The translations under genes were made by a program, and so were the position numbers. From Symsagittifera roscoffensis (taxonomy: Eukaryota > Xenacoelomorpha > Acoela > Convolutidae), in NCBI RefSeq assembly GCF_963678635.1, contig NC_087062.1, positions 14,681,789 to 14,745,788 on the forward strand: 64,000 nucleotides of DNA. The letters are read 5' to 3'. Shown here piece after piece: positions 23,273-34,624 of the stretch. Below the pieces are notes generated by a model. The model did no database searches, was not told where the DNA came from, and worked only from the letters and a program-made list of their open reading frames with translations. Numbering within the stretch: position 1 is the stretch's first letter; every line of letters starts with the position of its first letter.

Positions 23273-26200
23273 TCAACCAATGTAGCGGTACAACACGAAA
23301 TTGTAAAGTATCGAAAAGCTAACAAATGACAGAATTGTCACAATCAGTGCAGCTCCCGCAGGCTTTGAGACTTTGGCGTTTTGCTTCAACTGCTGGGTAT
23401 CTTTTTTGCCCTTGGGTAAAATCGGGAGCAAAAATATAATACACGCGTTGAGTAGGTATATGATCGCGTAGTTTGCGGCCACTATGTTTCTGTCGTTTGT
23501 GTTGTCTCGAGTGTATTTGCCGTGTTCGCTGACGTGAAACATGTACACGGCAAAGTTTCCGATAAGAGAGCCGATGGACATGCTGGCGTTGCTTGTTGTC
23601 GTCATCAGCGCATAAGCGATACCTGAAAACAAATGAAGATAAATGGTAAACATAAATCACAAAACGGTGAGTTGCTTGTCAGCTGGACAGCAAAAATTGA
23701 AGTTATGACTTCAGCGAAAACAGTAGAACAAAGTAATTACCCTTGCGATCGGGTACTAGACTTTTTCTCCATGAACAATTTTGTCCACAGAATTCAGCAT
23801 GCATGTAGTATGTGCGTATATTTTCACTCTCACTGTGCATACCTATTCGTGTTTTTCCATTAAATTCGCAGTTTAAGTTTTTTTAATGATATTTCTTTGG
23901 ATGTTTTTTAAATTTTCGACTTGTAGTTTTCGGTTTATTTTTTGTTGGCTTAGTTTCCGGTTTTTACCATCTACCTAAATCGCTCATATGAATTTAAGTT
24001 TGTTTTTAAACATCATTGTTGCTTTTAGAGTTCTGATTTACCTCTGCTGTTTGAAATATTCCGTCTTTCGATGAGCGAAAAATGTTTGTAAGTATGTGTT
24101 TGTGTTTTGAGGGCGAGGGTGCTTAATAACTTCTTATTAGTCTCAACTTTTTTGATTTTTTTTTCGTTTTTTTTATGTTCCTTTCTTTTGTGCTTAATAG
24201 GTTTTGGGCTTTATTATTATATGAAGTATTTTAAGCACCATCTTTGGAATTTACGTCCCTATTGCATTGACACTTGAAAACTGTATACCAAAAATGAACC
24301 GCGCTGTGCGAAAAGCGGACCCGAGCCAGACTGTTCTAACTTTGATTGGGCAGGTTATTTTTGATTGGGACGGTAATTTATTGGCATCTGTGAAGGGACC
24401 GTGGCGAGGATGTGTGACTCTTAATCGACAGGTCGGTGGTTCGATTCCGGCTCACAGCAAAGGTTCTTCATTCTTCATGGCATATTTTAAACCTTTTCAA
24501 GGATTTTTGGGGCTAGTATTTGCCTTCTGTCAAGTTGCCACGTCGCAGATGCGAGGATGTCAGACGCCTAATCTACAGGTCGCTGGTTCGATTCCGGATC
24601 ATAGCAATTGTTTTTTTTTATTTTTCAAGTTTCCTATTGAATCTTTTCAAGGCTTTATTGTGGGGCTAGTATTGCCTATTGTCAAGTTACCGCTTAGCAG
24701 ATGCGAGGAACTGAGACGCCTAATCTACAGGCTAGCGGTTCGATTACGGTAGCAAGCATAAGTTATATGTTTCAATGTTTATTTCAAATTTTTTCGCTTA
24801 ATTAGTTTTTGCCTTTTAGAGCTATTTTCTGCTGTTTTCTCGCTTCTGTTAGCAAAGCAGCTTTGCCTCTGCTTTAAACACTAAAGTGAACTAGGATGGT
24901 TATCTCAAAAGAAACTTGAGTTTTGATTCTTTCTGGTAGAGTAAGTTAACAAACCTTCAGTGTCCGATTCAGACAATTCAATGAAGAGTAGCAGCCCACA
25001 AATGTAATTGGCACCCACGAAGAACTCAGTGGTAAGTTCATCTGACAGATAGAAGTACTGGTTCCTTATGACGTCATAGATGACAATGTATGTCAATGAA
25101 GCATTCATCACGAGAACTAGGTAAGAGAAGTACATACTTTTATTCACAAAACATTATCATCGTTTTGTCAATAATTAAAAGTAATTGATTATAAACTGTT
25201 TTTTTTTCTCATTTTGGCTATTAAAGGTTTTAAGCTTCCGATGGGTGTTAGAAATACTGAAGACCAAAAGTATACTAATCAACTAAATATTAAAACTAAA
25301 TTGTCAGTAACAATGGTTTTTGGTTTGGAAATCTTGTAAATCAAACAGTTTTTTTTATTTTAAAGTGACTAATTACCAATCTTATTGACAAAATTGGTGG
25401 TTGGCATGAAATATCAATGCTTGAAAGCATACCTATCACGGCGGTCGATCCGAAGATCTTCTTCCAGTTGAAGTCTATCAGGAATTTGGCAAAAATAGTG
25501 GATCCGAGCGAAAAAGTAAGTTGACCGAATACTCCAACCAGAATGTTTTTGGTGAGATTGTCAACTCCAACCCAGTAAATTTGGATCATGGAGTCGGCGG
25601 GTGATGAAATCGACATTACAATCGAAGATCCTATAATGAAGATGTTGTTTACAAATACAGGAGCTATTCTCGTAAATGTTTCAGAAAAAGAAAGCGAGAA
25701 TGCCCAAATGTTTTCTTGTAAAAGTGAGAGTTACTTGAGAAATAATTCAACATAGTTGGCTCTTTATGTTAGCATTAAGTAGTTTCTCATTACGGTATTT
25801 GAAAAACACTTCTGCGGGATGTCTGAATTAAAAATCCTAAACATCTTGATAATTTACTATGAAAACATCAATGCATAACCAACTTAGCCTCCTGTTTTTT
25901 GGCAGGCTTGAGCAGAATGTTCACGTTCTATTTTATCTTTCAGCAAAAAAGATGTCATTCGAGGACAATAAAAGGTCAAAAAATAATCTTGACACCTTCA
26001 GATTGTGTTATCGATGAGTAGACTGTTTGTAACCTATTTGGAAGACGAGCACTTGCTGAACTGCTGTGTTCTGAAGGAGGGCCCACACTTTAGACATGAT
26101 GTGTTTGATGCTCTTCGACTCGGACACTGTGTCTTCGGTGGTCATGAGGATGGTGACTGGGATGGCACAGCAGCTAGTGGCAGCCACTATGAGGAAGATG

Positions 26201-28929
26201 ACGCTCACTTCTATGCCCTCGCACCAGGGCCCACTGTACTCGTACCAGTTCAGACCCACCCCCTTCAGAATAGCACCGACACTCATACCTGCGAGGAAAA
26301 AAAACCTTCAAATGACTTTGTTACAAATAGTTATATTAAGGCAATTGAGAGTTTTTCTACTTCTACTATTGGATTTATCTAATATTCATTGATGCCTACA
26401 TGATTGCTAAATAGGATAGCCTAATTATTAATTTAACGTATTTTTCATGTTTTCCTTTTTTCAAATGACATCTTTTTTTGCAAAATTTAGGAAGTGAAAT
26501 CTGAATAAAAGTACTATCAAACTTGAACTGGCGTTGCAAACTAGCTATTTCAATATGACTTTATTCGAAAGAAAAAATACTCCTAGAAAAATAGAGAGGC
26601 AATAGCTCCGTCCTTTTGAAGAACCTCTCAAAGAGGCAAAGCTTTCAGAAGAAATCGCGTTTACCTATTGATCGAGTGACATAGATCATGGTCTGGGCTT
26701 TGCCTCGTTTGTTCATGGGCTCTTTGCGGGCATACTGCACCATGAGTCCATCCATGGCCACGTCTGTCAGTACCAGGAAGACATTAAACGTCGCCAACAG
26801 CGTCATGAACTTAAGCGACTCATCCTTGTACTCTGGAATAAAGAAACGTGTTGAAGTATAGACATCCGAAGTTTTAACCACAAACAAGGGAAAGTTTATG
26901 GGGTGGGGGCTTTTCCCCTCTTCGCCAGGAGTGCAGCCCCTTCGCCGCCCTTTCTTTTTTTTGGGGGGGGGGGGCATTCCCCTCTTTGTCAGGAGTTCAA
27001 CCCCTTCGCCACCGCTTCGTTAGAAATATTTATTTTATAGATTACACATTTCCGGCCGATTAACTCTAAAATTATTCTTAAGGCGACAGTGGCGCTAATT
27101 CATAAAAAACCTTTGAGGGGAGCGCGCACGCTGCAAGGTGAGTTAATGCTCGAAAGCTCCCAGCAAAGTCGCAAAAATGCGGTATAACATAAGCTGACCT
27201 GATTAGCTAAATTTAAGAAGGGCGAATTGTGTGTGAGGCAAAATGTGCCACATTCGTCGAGAAAAGTTTTATTGGCGTAGTTTTTGCTGCGGAATGCTTA
27301 TTTCGACGCTAATATAAATTATCCAGACGAAATGAACAAAACTTGAATTTTCAAACGCGTTTTTCTCAAATTGGGTTAAGATTAGACAAAAAGTGAAGAG
27401 GACAAAAGTTGCTTAGAATTTCACCAGAATTGATACGGTGCCATTTTTTCTCCGAAATTCTCAACAAAAATTTTACCCCAAAAATGTGTCATTTTGGCTT
27501 TTTTCAATTAATCAAAAATTACGCTGAAACTACTTTGTTAATTGATATGAAAATTATATCACAGGAAGCCTCTTACGCAGCTCAACAAAGTTTAAGAAGG
27601 GTTAAATATCCAAAAACCAGTATAAATGAAAAAAATTTCATTTGATAGTCAATAAATGTGATTTTTACTATATAAAACCCAGAATCTCTGTTTAAAAATA
27701 AATTTAAAACAATTTGCGCAAATTTTTGGAGATTTTATCCTTCTTAAACTTTGTTGAGCTGCGTAAGAGGCTTCCTGTGATATAATTTTCATATCAATTA
27801 ACAAAGTAATTTCAGCGTAATTTTTGATTAATTGAAAAAAGCCAAAATGACACATTTTTGGGGTAAAATTTTTGGTGAGAATGTTGGAGAAAAAATGGCA
27901 CCGTATTAATTCTGGTGAAATTCTAAGCAACTTTTGTCCTCTTTACTTTTTGTCTTATCTTACCCAATTTAAGAAAAACGCGTTTGAAAATTCAACTTTT
28001 GTTAGTTTTGTCCGGATAATTTAAATCAGCACTGTAGCACTGACAGTTGTCTTTCATGTTATGTTTTGTTGTCAAAATCAACTTCCTCTCTAAGACAAAT
28101 GAAGACCATTGTATGAAAGCAGATATAGTTTTTTTGACATTTTGTTTTGCTCAATCATTGCTTATCTCACCTTCCGTCGGCTAGTGGTGTTGTATCGTAA
28201 GTCCTCGAAGCTTGGCTCCGCATCTGATTGAAAGAGCTTTCAAATAATTTTGTTTCAAACTACGATTTTTAGACCAAAGTAAAAGTTGCTCGTCAAGTGT
28301 TTCCAAAAACACGCATCCATAAAATAAAAAGCAAAACCGGAAAACTAGTACACCGAACAAGAGTCTTTAACCATATTCCCTTTCTTTTGAAAGGGAACAG
28401 CGGATAGGAAAAAAATTGGTGTTTTTGGAAAGACGTTGGTCAAGGCTTCCTTTGCCACTCGTTATGCAACTACTCGATGTCAAAAGGCGTCAAGTCTTCT
28501 GAAAGTTCGAAAGTTCCTGGCTTCGAAAGCAACTTCGGTTCTTCATTCGAGTTCGAACCCTGTTAAAGGTTGATCCGCTTTTCCCAAAAAATGCATCGTG
28601 CTGCTGCTGGATCTGTTTTAAGTGTAGCGGTATCCAATGCATCCAACATTGCCTCAAAAAACTTCTACTGACCAATCTCTTTGCACTGAATGAAACGTAT
28701 AACAATACATATTTATCACAAAATATGCAATCTCTCCTTTAGACTCCCTTACGACTAATAATTAATTAAACCGCCCTCTTGAGAGTGCTATACAGAGAGG
28801 AGGCGCCGACTCCAGCACAAAGATGCTATTACTGGAAAAGGTGGTTGCTCTTCTACATCGGTTTTGCCGCTAGAGACCCTTAGGGAACTGCAGTGAGAGA
28901 TTATACAAGACGACCAACAGAACATCCTC

Positions 28930-28973
<44 letters not shown>

Positions 28974-31900
28974 ATCAGAATAGTTCTCCCCAATTCAATC
29001 AGAAGTTCGGAACCGAAATCAGTGTAGCTACAACACCAATAATAACTAATACTTAACCACCCGTACTCGAAACTTCTTTCGGAAACACAACCACGACAAA
29101 CGTCTGCAGGATCAAAGAACCAAGCCATTTAACCGCAAAACTATAAGTCAAATAGTCTCCACCTAATACAAGTTGTAACGGCATCGGAGGTAAAGCAACC
29201 GAACTCGCCCTCTACCTTGTAGCAAGCAAAATCTGTAATGCCGTCAAAATTGATATTGGTGCTTACAAACCAAGGTGGTACCAACCCTAAGCTTCTCTCT
29301 TATGTGCCTATATTTTTTGCTACTCTCTTTCCATCAAACTCCTCCTTCTACGGGCTTCGAAAGCTATAGTAGGGGGATTTCGAAAGTTCCAGTAGGGGGA
29401 TTTCTTACCTATTTGTTTTGAGTTTTCTCGTTTTCTCAAAAACTAACTGCTTAAATCTGATTTCAATCAAATTTACAAATCCTGGCAATCTCCCTTTCAT
29501 AAGCGGTTCTTCCTTAATTATAGTAGAAAAAAAGATTTGTGACCTCAAGCAAGAGCTTTTTTGACATTTTGGTTAATGTTTTCACAAGCAATGCTTGTTT
29601 GGTAGTATGAACTCTTTTTTTCCAACATAAAACGCAAATTTTAGTGTTCATTTTGAAAGTGTTCATTTTTTGCAGTGTGTGCATAAAATCAATAACGAGC
29701 TATTAAGTACAGCCAATGCTAAGGATAATAACACAGACTATTATAATACAAATAGCATGTTAGCTACTAGGTAACATGGATCTGTAGCGTAGAGGTAGGG
29801 AAGGAGACCAGCTACAAATCACGAGGGTTCGAACCTGGGCAGGGTGGGATGTTTTAAATGAATTTTTCGTGTATTAGGTGGAATTCGTCCGCTCTGTAAA
29901 TTGAGGCATGTTAGTTGGTAAATTTCTTTTAAGAGTAATGAAGACTCTTATATAGGTCTTGCTGATTTTTTTGTTTTTTTTTGAAAGAAAATTTTTTAAA
30001 ATATTGATGCCCTTGGGTATAATGCACTTTTTGAGTTCAATTGAAATTCATCTGCTGAAATTGAGTTAAACAGCACTCTCCAAATTCGAACGTAGAAATG
30101 GCGCGAAAAAACGTGAGTGATCTAACTCAGATAGCCATATTAACTCAGATAGCCGTATTTGATTCAGTTCCGGCGCTTTTTTGCTTTACTTACTTCAAAA
30201 TTACTTTCCGTTCCAAATTAAATCAGAGTAATCATAACAAGCACTCGCAGTGTTTGATAAATCAGCAAATTCACTTTCTGTAATTAATCAAATATTTTTT
30301 TGGTTTTTACGAATGCTTCATCTGTAAGAGGTCATACTGAGATTGTCAGATAATCAATCAACGCAACCCGAAGCTAATGGATTGCGTTTACGTTTGTTCA
30401 GGTGCAACTTAAATTCGCTTTAAGGCCCTAATTGGACAAACATGCCGTTTGCATACTCTCCTTCTTTCACCTATTATCGATTTCTATCGCAAAGCTATCC
30501 CCTAATTATGTCCCCTCAAGAACATAATGCAATTAACCCCAAGATGCAATCACTAAGCTTCCCCCTAATTCATTTTTCTTTACAAAAACGTCGTAAAAAG
30601 TTTTCTCTCACGGCACAGTGACCTCTATCCATCTCTGTTATCCGCAGAAACGAGGATGAAAATTTAACTTAAAATAACCTGCGAAAAATATATCACCTGG
30701 AAGATTTGGGTGCTATTTTTTATTTATATCCCATCGTAATTACAAACAGCAGAGCTTACCTCAATAAAATCGTTTCCCTATTACTTTTTACGATAAATTT
30801 TTCGTCCTCGAATGTTTTCCCTCGTTCGTTTAGGTTCTAACTCCCCAAGCCTTTTTACCGATCAAATTATTTAACTTCACAAAAAACTTAAAATTGCCCG
30901 AAATGCAAAAAAAATTTCATTTTTCATCTTTTTTTCTTATCAGTTGTCGGAGTAACTATCACCAAAGGCATGCTTCTTCTTCCTTGAACCAAAAAACTGT
31001 ATATGGTTTGTAATTTAAGCCTTTTAAGAAGTACTACAAAAGGACATGTCTTTTATGGTGGCAATATGCTGGTCCTGTCATTCGCCAGAATTTTGTTTGA
31101 TGTTTAACCCCTTTAGCCAATTTCTATAACATTCTTGTCCTTTTCGAACTAAAATTAGAAAAAATCAAAAAAGTAGGCCAAGCTGGATTGTACTAAAACG
31201 AAGCAAGAAAAACGAGAAAACATTTATCAAATTTTCAATATGAAACTTTTGTGCACAACGATCTACTCAAAGGCTCGAGAAAAAAATCATCTAATCGACA
31301 CCTGGAAAAAAGGGCTTATTCAGCCTATCAAAATTCTTGAACATTTGTTTATTTTTAACTTATTTGGCGGTTTTGCTCTCGTTTCACTGCCCCTGCTAAT
31401 GTAAAATTCTATAAGCACTCTTTACTCCTTTTTATCAGTTTTGGTTCCTATTATGCAGCCTGCTGCTAATTTAAAATTACCAAACACAATAACAACACTC
31501 ACCGCTGCGGAAAATGAAACCGACAATAAATGGATAGTGAAAAGATAGACAAAAAATAACTGTTGCTACTTCTTTAGAAAAAAGCCCGCAGTGTCGGGAA
31601 CGATACGTTCCTTTTGCTAACCAGAAAGATGACTCATTTACTTATCTGCAACTAGCTTTGGGTAACTGCAGCTAAAATTCTATTTATTGTTCTGACCTAT
31701 AAGCTGTATACACCATAAGCATTTATATTCTTTTTTTTATTTAGCTGCAGAACAGAATATTCAATTTAATATTTGAAGCAGTCAGCAAAAAAAAAACGTA
31801 GAATCAGAGCGCGAGAAGAACCATAAAAATGAAATAGCTTAAGGTTATCATAGCGACTATCAACAAAATGTCGAGCAAATTTCAAAGAAAGCCTGCTGCT

Positions 31901-33811
31901 GTAATTTGGCGCAGAACTTTCCCCCATTACTTAGTTGTAAAAAATGAAATACTTCAAAAAAAATTCCAGTTTTCGGATTTTTCTCGACGTTTTTTTTCCA
32001 GAATTTTTTGGAAGAGGACCACTGCAACCTTCATTATAGTCAGTGTGACCTAGTACTCAATCACTATTATGTTTATTTATGGTAGCTCGATTTGCGCATC
32101 ATAAACTACACGTATCCAAAAGTCCTCCACACCCCGGTGGTTGTAACAGTTAGCTATGCCACCCTTGAGATAGATATGGTCCATGATTTGGCATATATTT
32201 TGAAATTTTGGCAATCATTCTTACCTTCTTCGCTGTTCTCTTTTATTACTCCTTTGACGCTGCAGTTGCCATTTTCGATTGCCTCCTCTGGTCGTTCAAA
32301 TCTAATCAACAATATCAAACTGACTGACTTGTAGCTAGCTTACTTGCATTAATAAATACTCTTTATTAATAAACTATTAATTTTTGTAATGGTTGTTTTT
32401 TGTTTTTGACGTTTACAGGTGTGTTTTTTGCAGAATTTTTTCTGTTTGACTGTCATCAAATTTATAAGTTATATCTTAAAATTTGTTACTTTTTGTGTTG
32501 CGCGGTAGCGTACTTCTCTAGGATTGTGTTTACGGCAATCGGCCTAATTTGTTCTTATTTTCAAATCCGAAGTTGGAAGCTGAAAGGAGTTTTTCATCCG
32601 AAGCAAGAGGAAGACCAACTGCGAAGTAAAAAACAGAAATAGTACCTGCTTCCTGGGAGTGGCTGAAACGTCAGCACGAGGGCCATAGCTGTGCAGCCAA
32701 TCCATCCTAGTACCATATATGGCTTCCTTCTGTACCCCCTGAGAGGGAAGCAGTCATTGATGGCGCCATAAATTATCTAAAGGTAGCTCTTTTTTCTCGT
32801 TTTACCCCAAATAACATTATTTATGTGAGCAGTTTTGTCTTTGTTGGAAAGCTTGTGGATTGCATAAAAATTGATCAGATATTCACTTAGATTATGATAA
32901 TTTTCTCGCTATTTGTCTTGTTTAATCTTTTAACTGTAGAAAGTTAAAGCTCAAGTCGGCAAATAAAGAACTTGAACGTTTCAGTTTTTTCCTCGCCATA
33001 GTGAATTAATGGCGTATAATATTGTTTTTTTTTCTAATTTTCCAGGAGAAAAAATTTACCTTGAGGCTCCAGGGAAGAGCGATGGCACTATGGGCGACAT
33101 TGTAGAAGTTGCCACTCTGTCCCATATAGGACGTGAAGAACTCATAGTTGATACTGATGGTGCAAGAGTAGCAGATGCCGACGCAGAAGTACTGCAGGAA
33201 CAGACCCACGTGTTGTAAGCTAAAGTAATTGATTGACTTCGCTACTTCCCCCGTCAGTGCTGAAACACAGACTCTACTCTCTAGACACACAAAAACCCAT
33301 AATGTCTCTGACTCCAACAAAAAATCATAAATAATAAGAAATCCGAATGTATTTAACGGTAAATTTTCATCCTTCGCAAATTTTTATCGCATTGTTCAAA
33401 CTCTGAAATAATTTTTTGTCGATAAACATTTTTAAAATTATGTAATAATTGTTTGTTGTGATTCAGGCATACCGCACTCGTCGATGGCTTGTTCCCCCGT
33501 CTTACGTTCCTTTCCGCTTTGACTGGCATCATGCAGCTCCAGATTGTTGTGCTTGGATGAAGAAGAAGCCCCCTTCTTTGTCGAACTCCGGCCTACCAGG
33601 GGGGATTTCTCCTTAGTCCCGTCACTCATGAAGGGAGAACTGGAATCGGTGGATTCGGCACAGGAACCCTCGGTGCCATATGATGTGTTTGCCATGTCAG
33701 TGACGTCTGCTTGATCCGACGTCACAGTCGCATCTAGGTCGGGGTCTCGGGAAGGGATTCGGAAAGTGACCTCCTGGTTCTCACTTAGGAATTTTACGCC
33801 TTCTGTAGTCA
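23273..33811 (-). CDS. BT1-family (folate-biopterin) transporter, major facilitator superfamily; eight exons found
   Basis: Exons in - strand order: 33811-33473, 33259-33060, 32776-32646, 26832-26665, 26288-26034, 25663-25433, 25116-24955 and 23632-23273 (stop TGA). Together they give about 615 residues. The first (about 113 residues) is a Ser/Glu-rich cytosolic tail with no start codon, so a 5' exon is missing. Membrane segments follow with BT1 signatures: LFLQYFCVGI, ALPWSLK, then INDCFPLRGYRRKPYMVLGW, DVAMDGLMVQYARKEP and MIYVTRSIGG. Later come the VWALLQNTAVQQVLVFQIA loop, YWVGVDNLTKN, YDVIRNQYF and AYALMTTTSNASMSIGSLIG. Phases agree at all joins except between 32646 (phase 2) and 26832 (needs phase 1), so one short exon in that intron was not found. 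Family members move folate, pterins or related compounds; substrate and membrane here are inferred. BT1 proteins are best known from kinetoplastids, oomycetes, plants and cyanobacteria. Confidence 0.87.
24390..24880 (+). repeat. Three tRNA-like cores (type A) in tandem, with SINE 3' module
   Basis: Cores lie at about 24394-24464, 24537-24606 and 24691-24755. Each has a GCAGATGCGAGGA-type box A region, the middle CCTAATC-ACAGGTCG, and box B GGTTCGATTCC (perfect in the first two, GGTTCGATTACG in the third). The spacing is about 150 bp, with TTTTCAAGG and GGGGCTAGTATTGCC repeated between cores. The run ends with AGCAAAGCAGCTTTGCCTCT. It lies in the last intron of the transporter gene, antisense to it. 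Confidence 0.7.
26890..27140. mobile_element. Rearranged fragments of the CAGGGGCGGAT hAT-type MITE
   Basis: It contains two copies of a TTCCCCTCTTYGYCAGGAG-like block, a G-run at about 26965-26975, and TTGAGGGGAGCGCGCACG near 27112, all of which also occur in the intact element at 58442-58826. The order is broken, so this is a nested or decayed copy. Confidence 0.5.
27309..28030. mobile_element. Foldback element: ~300-bp inverted arms around a ~115-bp centre
   Basis: Bases about 27309-27615 are repeated in reverse complement at about 27730-28030 with high identity. Both arms encode the same open stretch (beginning LRISPELIRCHFF) in opposite directions, at 27409 on + and 27930 on -, which is how the symmetry shows up. 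Both ends are near ATCCAGACGAAA / TTTTGTCCGGAT. The RNA of either strand could form a very long hairpin. No transposase is seen. The element lies in an intron of the transporter gene. Confidence 0.85.
28740..29330. other. Higher-GC island with a (CT) microsatellite, function unknown
   Basis: This stretch is less AT-rich than the surrounding intron and lacks the usual repeat families. A (CT)n run occupies about 28931-28972. On the - strand an open frame (29128-28928) ends in the microsatellite and shows no known motif. It could be the promoter or exon of an uncharacterised transcript, or an unrelated insertion. Confidence 0.35.
29580..29925 (+). repeat. tRNA-derived SINE, core type B
   Basis: The 5' module starts TCACAAGCAATGCTTGT. 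The core at 29770-29850 has GTAGCGTAGAGGTAGGGA (box A) and a perfect box B, GGGTTCGAACCTGG. It is the best preserved type B copy in the window. Confidence 0.7.
30335..31865 (+). repeat. Long interspersed repeat, copy 2
   Basis: It is collinear with 12385-14085: AATCAATCAACGCAACCCGA, AATTATGTCCCCTC, ACTATCACCAAAGGCATG, then CAGAATCAGAGCGCGAG near the right end. Identity is moderate with many small indels. It lacks the SINE found in copy 1, which dates that insertion after the copies split. Confidence 0.55.
32419..32642 (+). CDS. Possible terminal exon of an unknown small membrane protein
   Basis: An acceptor (GACGTTTACAG) ends at 32418 and is followed by an open frame of about 74 codons to TAG at 32640-32642. 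The translation has two hydrophobic stretches (about residues 1-12 and 20-45 of the exon), then a basic and acidic tail ending KKQK, which resembles a C-terminal cytosolic tail with an ER-type lysine signal. An upstream open frame at 32092-32334 is also hydrophobic and might be a preceding exon, but the join is not clear. It lies on the opposite strand to the BT1 transporter, and its stop touches the donor site of transporter exon 32776-32646. I do not recognise the family, and a chance open frame is a real alternative. Confidence 0.28.
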
Positions 33812-33829
33812 CTGAAATTGTAAATTAAA

Positions 33830-34620
33830 ATTTACTTTGAATTCAAGCTAAATAATTTAGGCTTTTCAAATAGCGCCAGATAACAATATTCCGACCAGGT
33901 TCGAAAGAGTGGGAAGGAAAAGTGGTCTAGGGTTTTTATCACGCAAAATCTGGTTCCTTAAAGAACACTTTTAGCACAACAACGTAGTAGTATAACTGGA
34001 TCCATTTAGTCGTAATTTAGAATCCAAAAAATCGAAAAAAAATTGATTGTGTCGATTGAAACTGGTCTGATTATTTGTGCTATTCAGACTTTAAGTTAGC
34101 ACAAATCTGATGAAAATGCGTACTCAATAACGGAACGAGTTTTTATCAAAAAAAAAGAAAAAATGTTTTAATTAGGACTCATAAGTGTTTTGGTTATCAA
34201 CTTTTTAATTAAATTTTTTCAACTGCGCAAACTTCTCGGTTGGTCTTAAAACTTGTAATTTTAGTGAAATTTTTTCAAAAAGTTTGTTATAACATCGAAA
34301 ATAGTATAATCTGTAAATCCCTGGTAATTAGAAAAGTTTTGATTTAAAAAGCGGTTGCAACATTACCTTGATTCAAAGAATAAACATTATAGAATATTTT
34401 AGCTGGAATACTATATTCGATGTCTTTGAGAGTTTCTACTTGCTTTTTCCTGTTCTGTAAATGAAGTATGCAGCTATATGCTGACACTTGCTGCTGATAG
34501 TGGCAGATGTTATTAAATTAAAAACGTAAGTTTTCAAACCAAAAATTGAAGTGCCTGTTGAAGATTTCCTAGCTATAACACTCGCAAAAATTATACTTCT
34601 TCAGCAGAAACTAAATTAAA
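33830..34620. other. Interval upstream of the first located BT1 exon
   Basis: A diverged left end of the GTTCCGACCATT family (GACCAGGTTCGAAAGAG, CGCAAAATCTGGTTCC) is at about 33890-33960. The missing start-codon exon of the transporter should lie here or further right on the - strand, but no candidate with a clear donor was found. Confidence 0.35.
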
Positions 34621-34624
34621 TTAA

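Noticed and set aside
24394-24464. Functional tRNA gene
   Set aside because: Box B is perfect, but the cloverleaf stems fail and the same sequence recurs as a dispersed repeat core.
26005-26392. Two long + strand open frames of about 100-125 codons
   Set aside because: They are antisense shadows of BT1 exon 26288-26034, whose - strand translation matches the family.
28171-28223. Candidate for the missing BT1 exon on the - strand: 53 bases between CAATCAG and GTGAGATAAG, exactly the required 3n+2 length
   Set aside because: The required reading frame contains a TAG, and the sequence resembles a SINE end module (AGATGCGGAGC, AAGCTTCG).
28928-29128. - strand open frame ending in a long Arg-Glu repeat
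   Set aside because: The repeat is just the translated (CT) microsatellite, and the rest has no recognised motif.
33009-33218. Open + strand frame of 69 codons
   Set aside because: It is the antisense shadow of BT1 exon 33259-33060.
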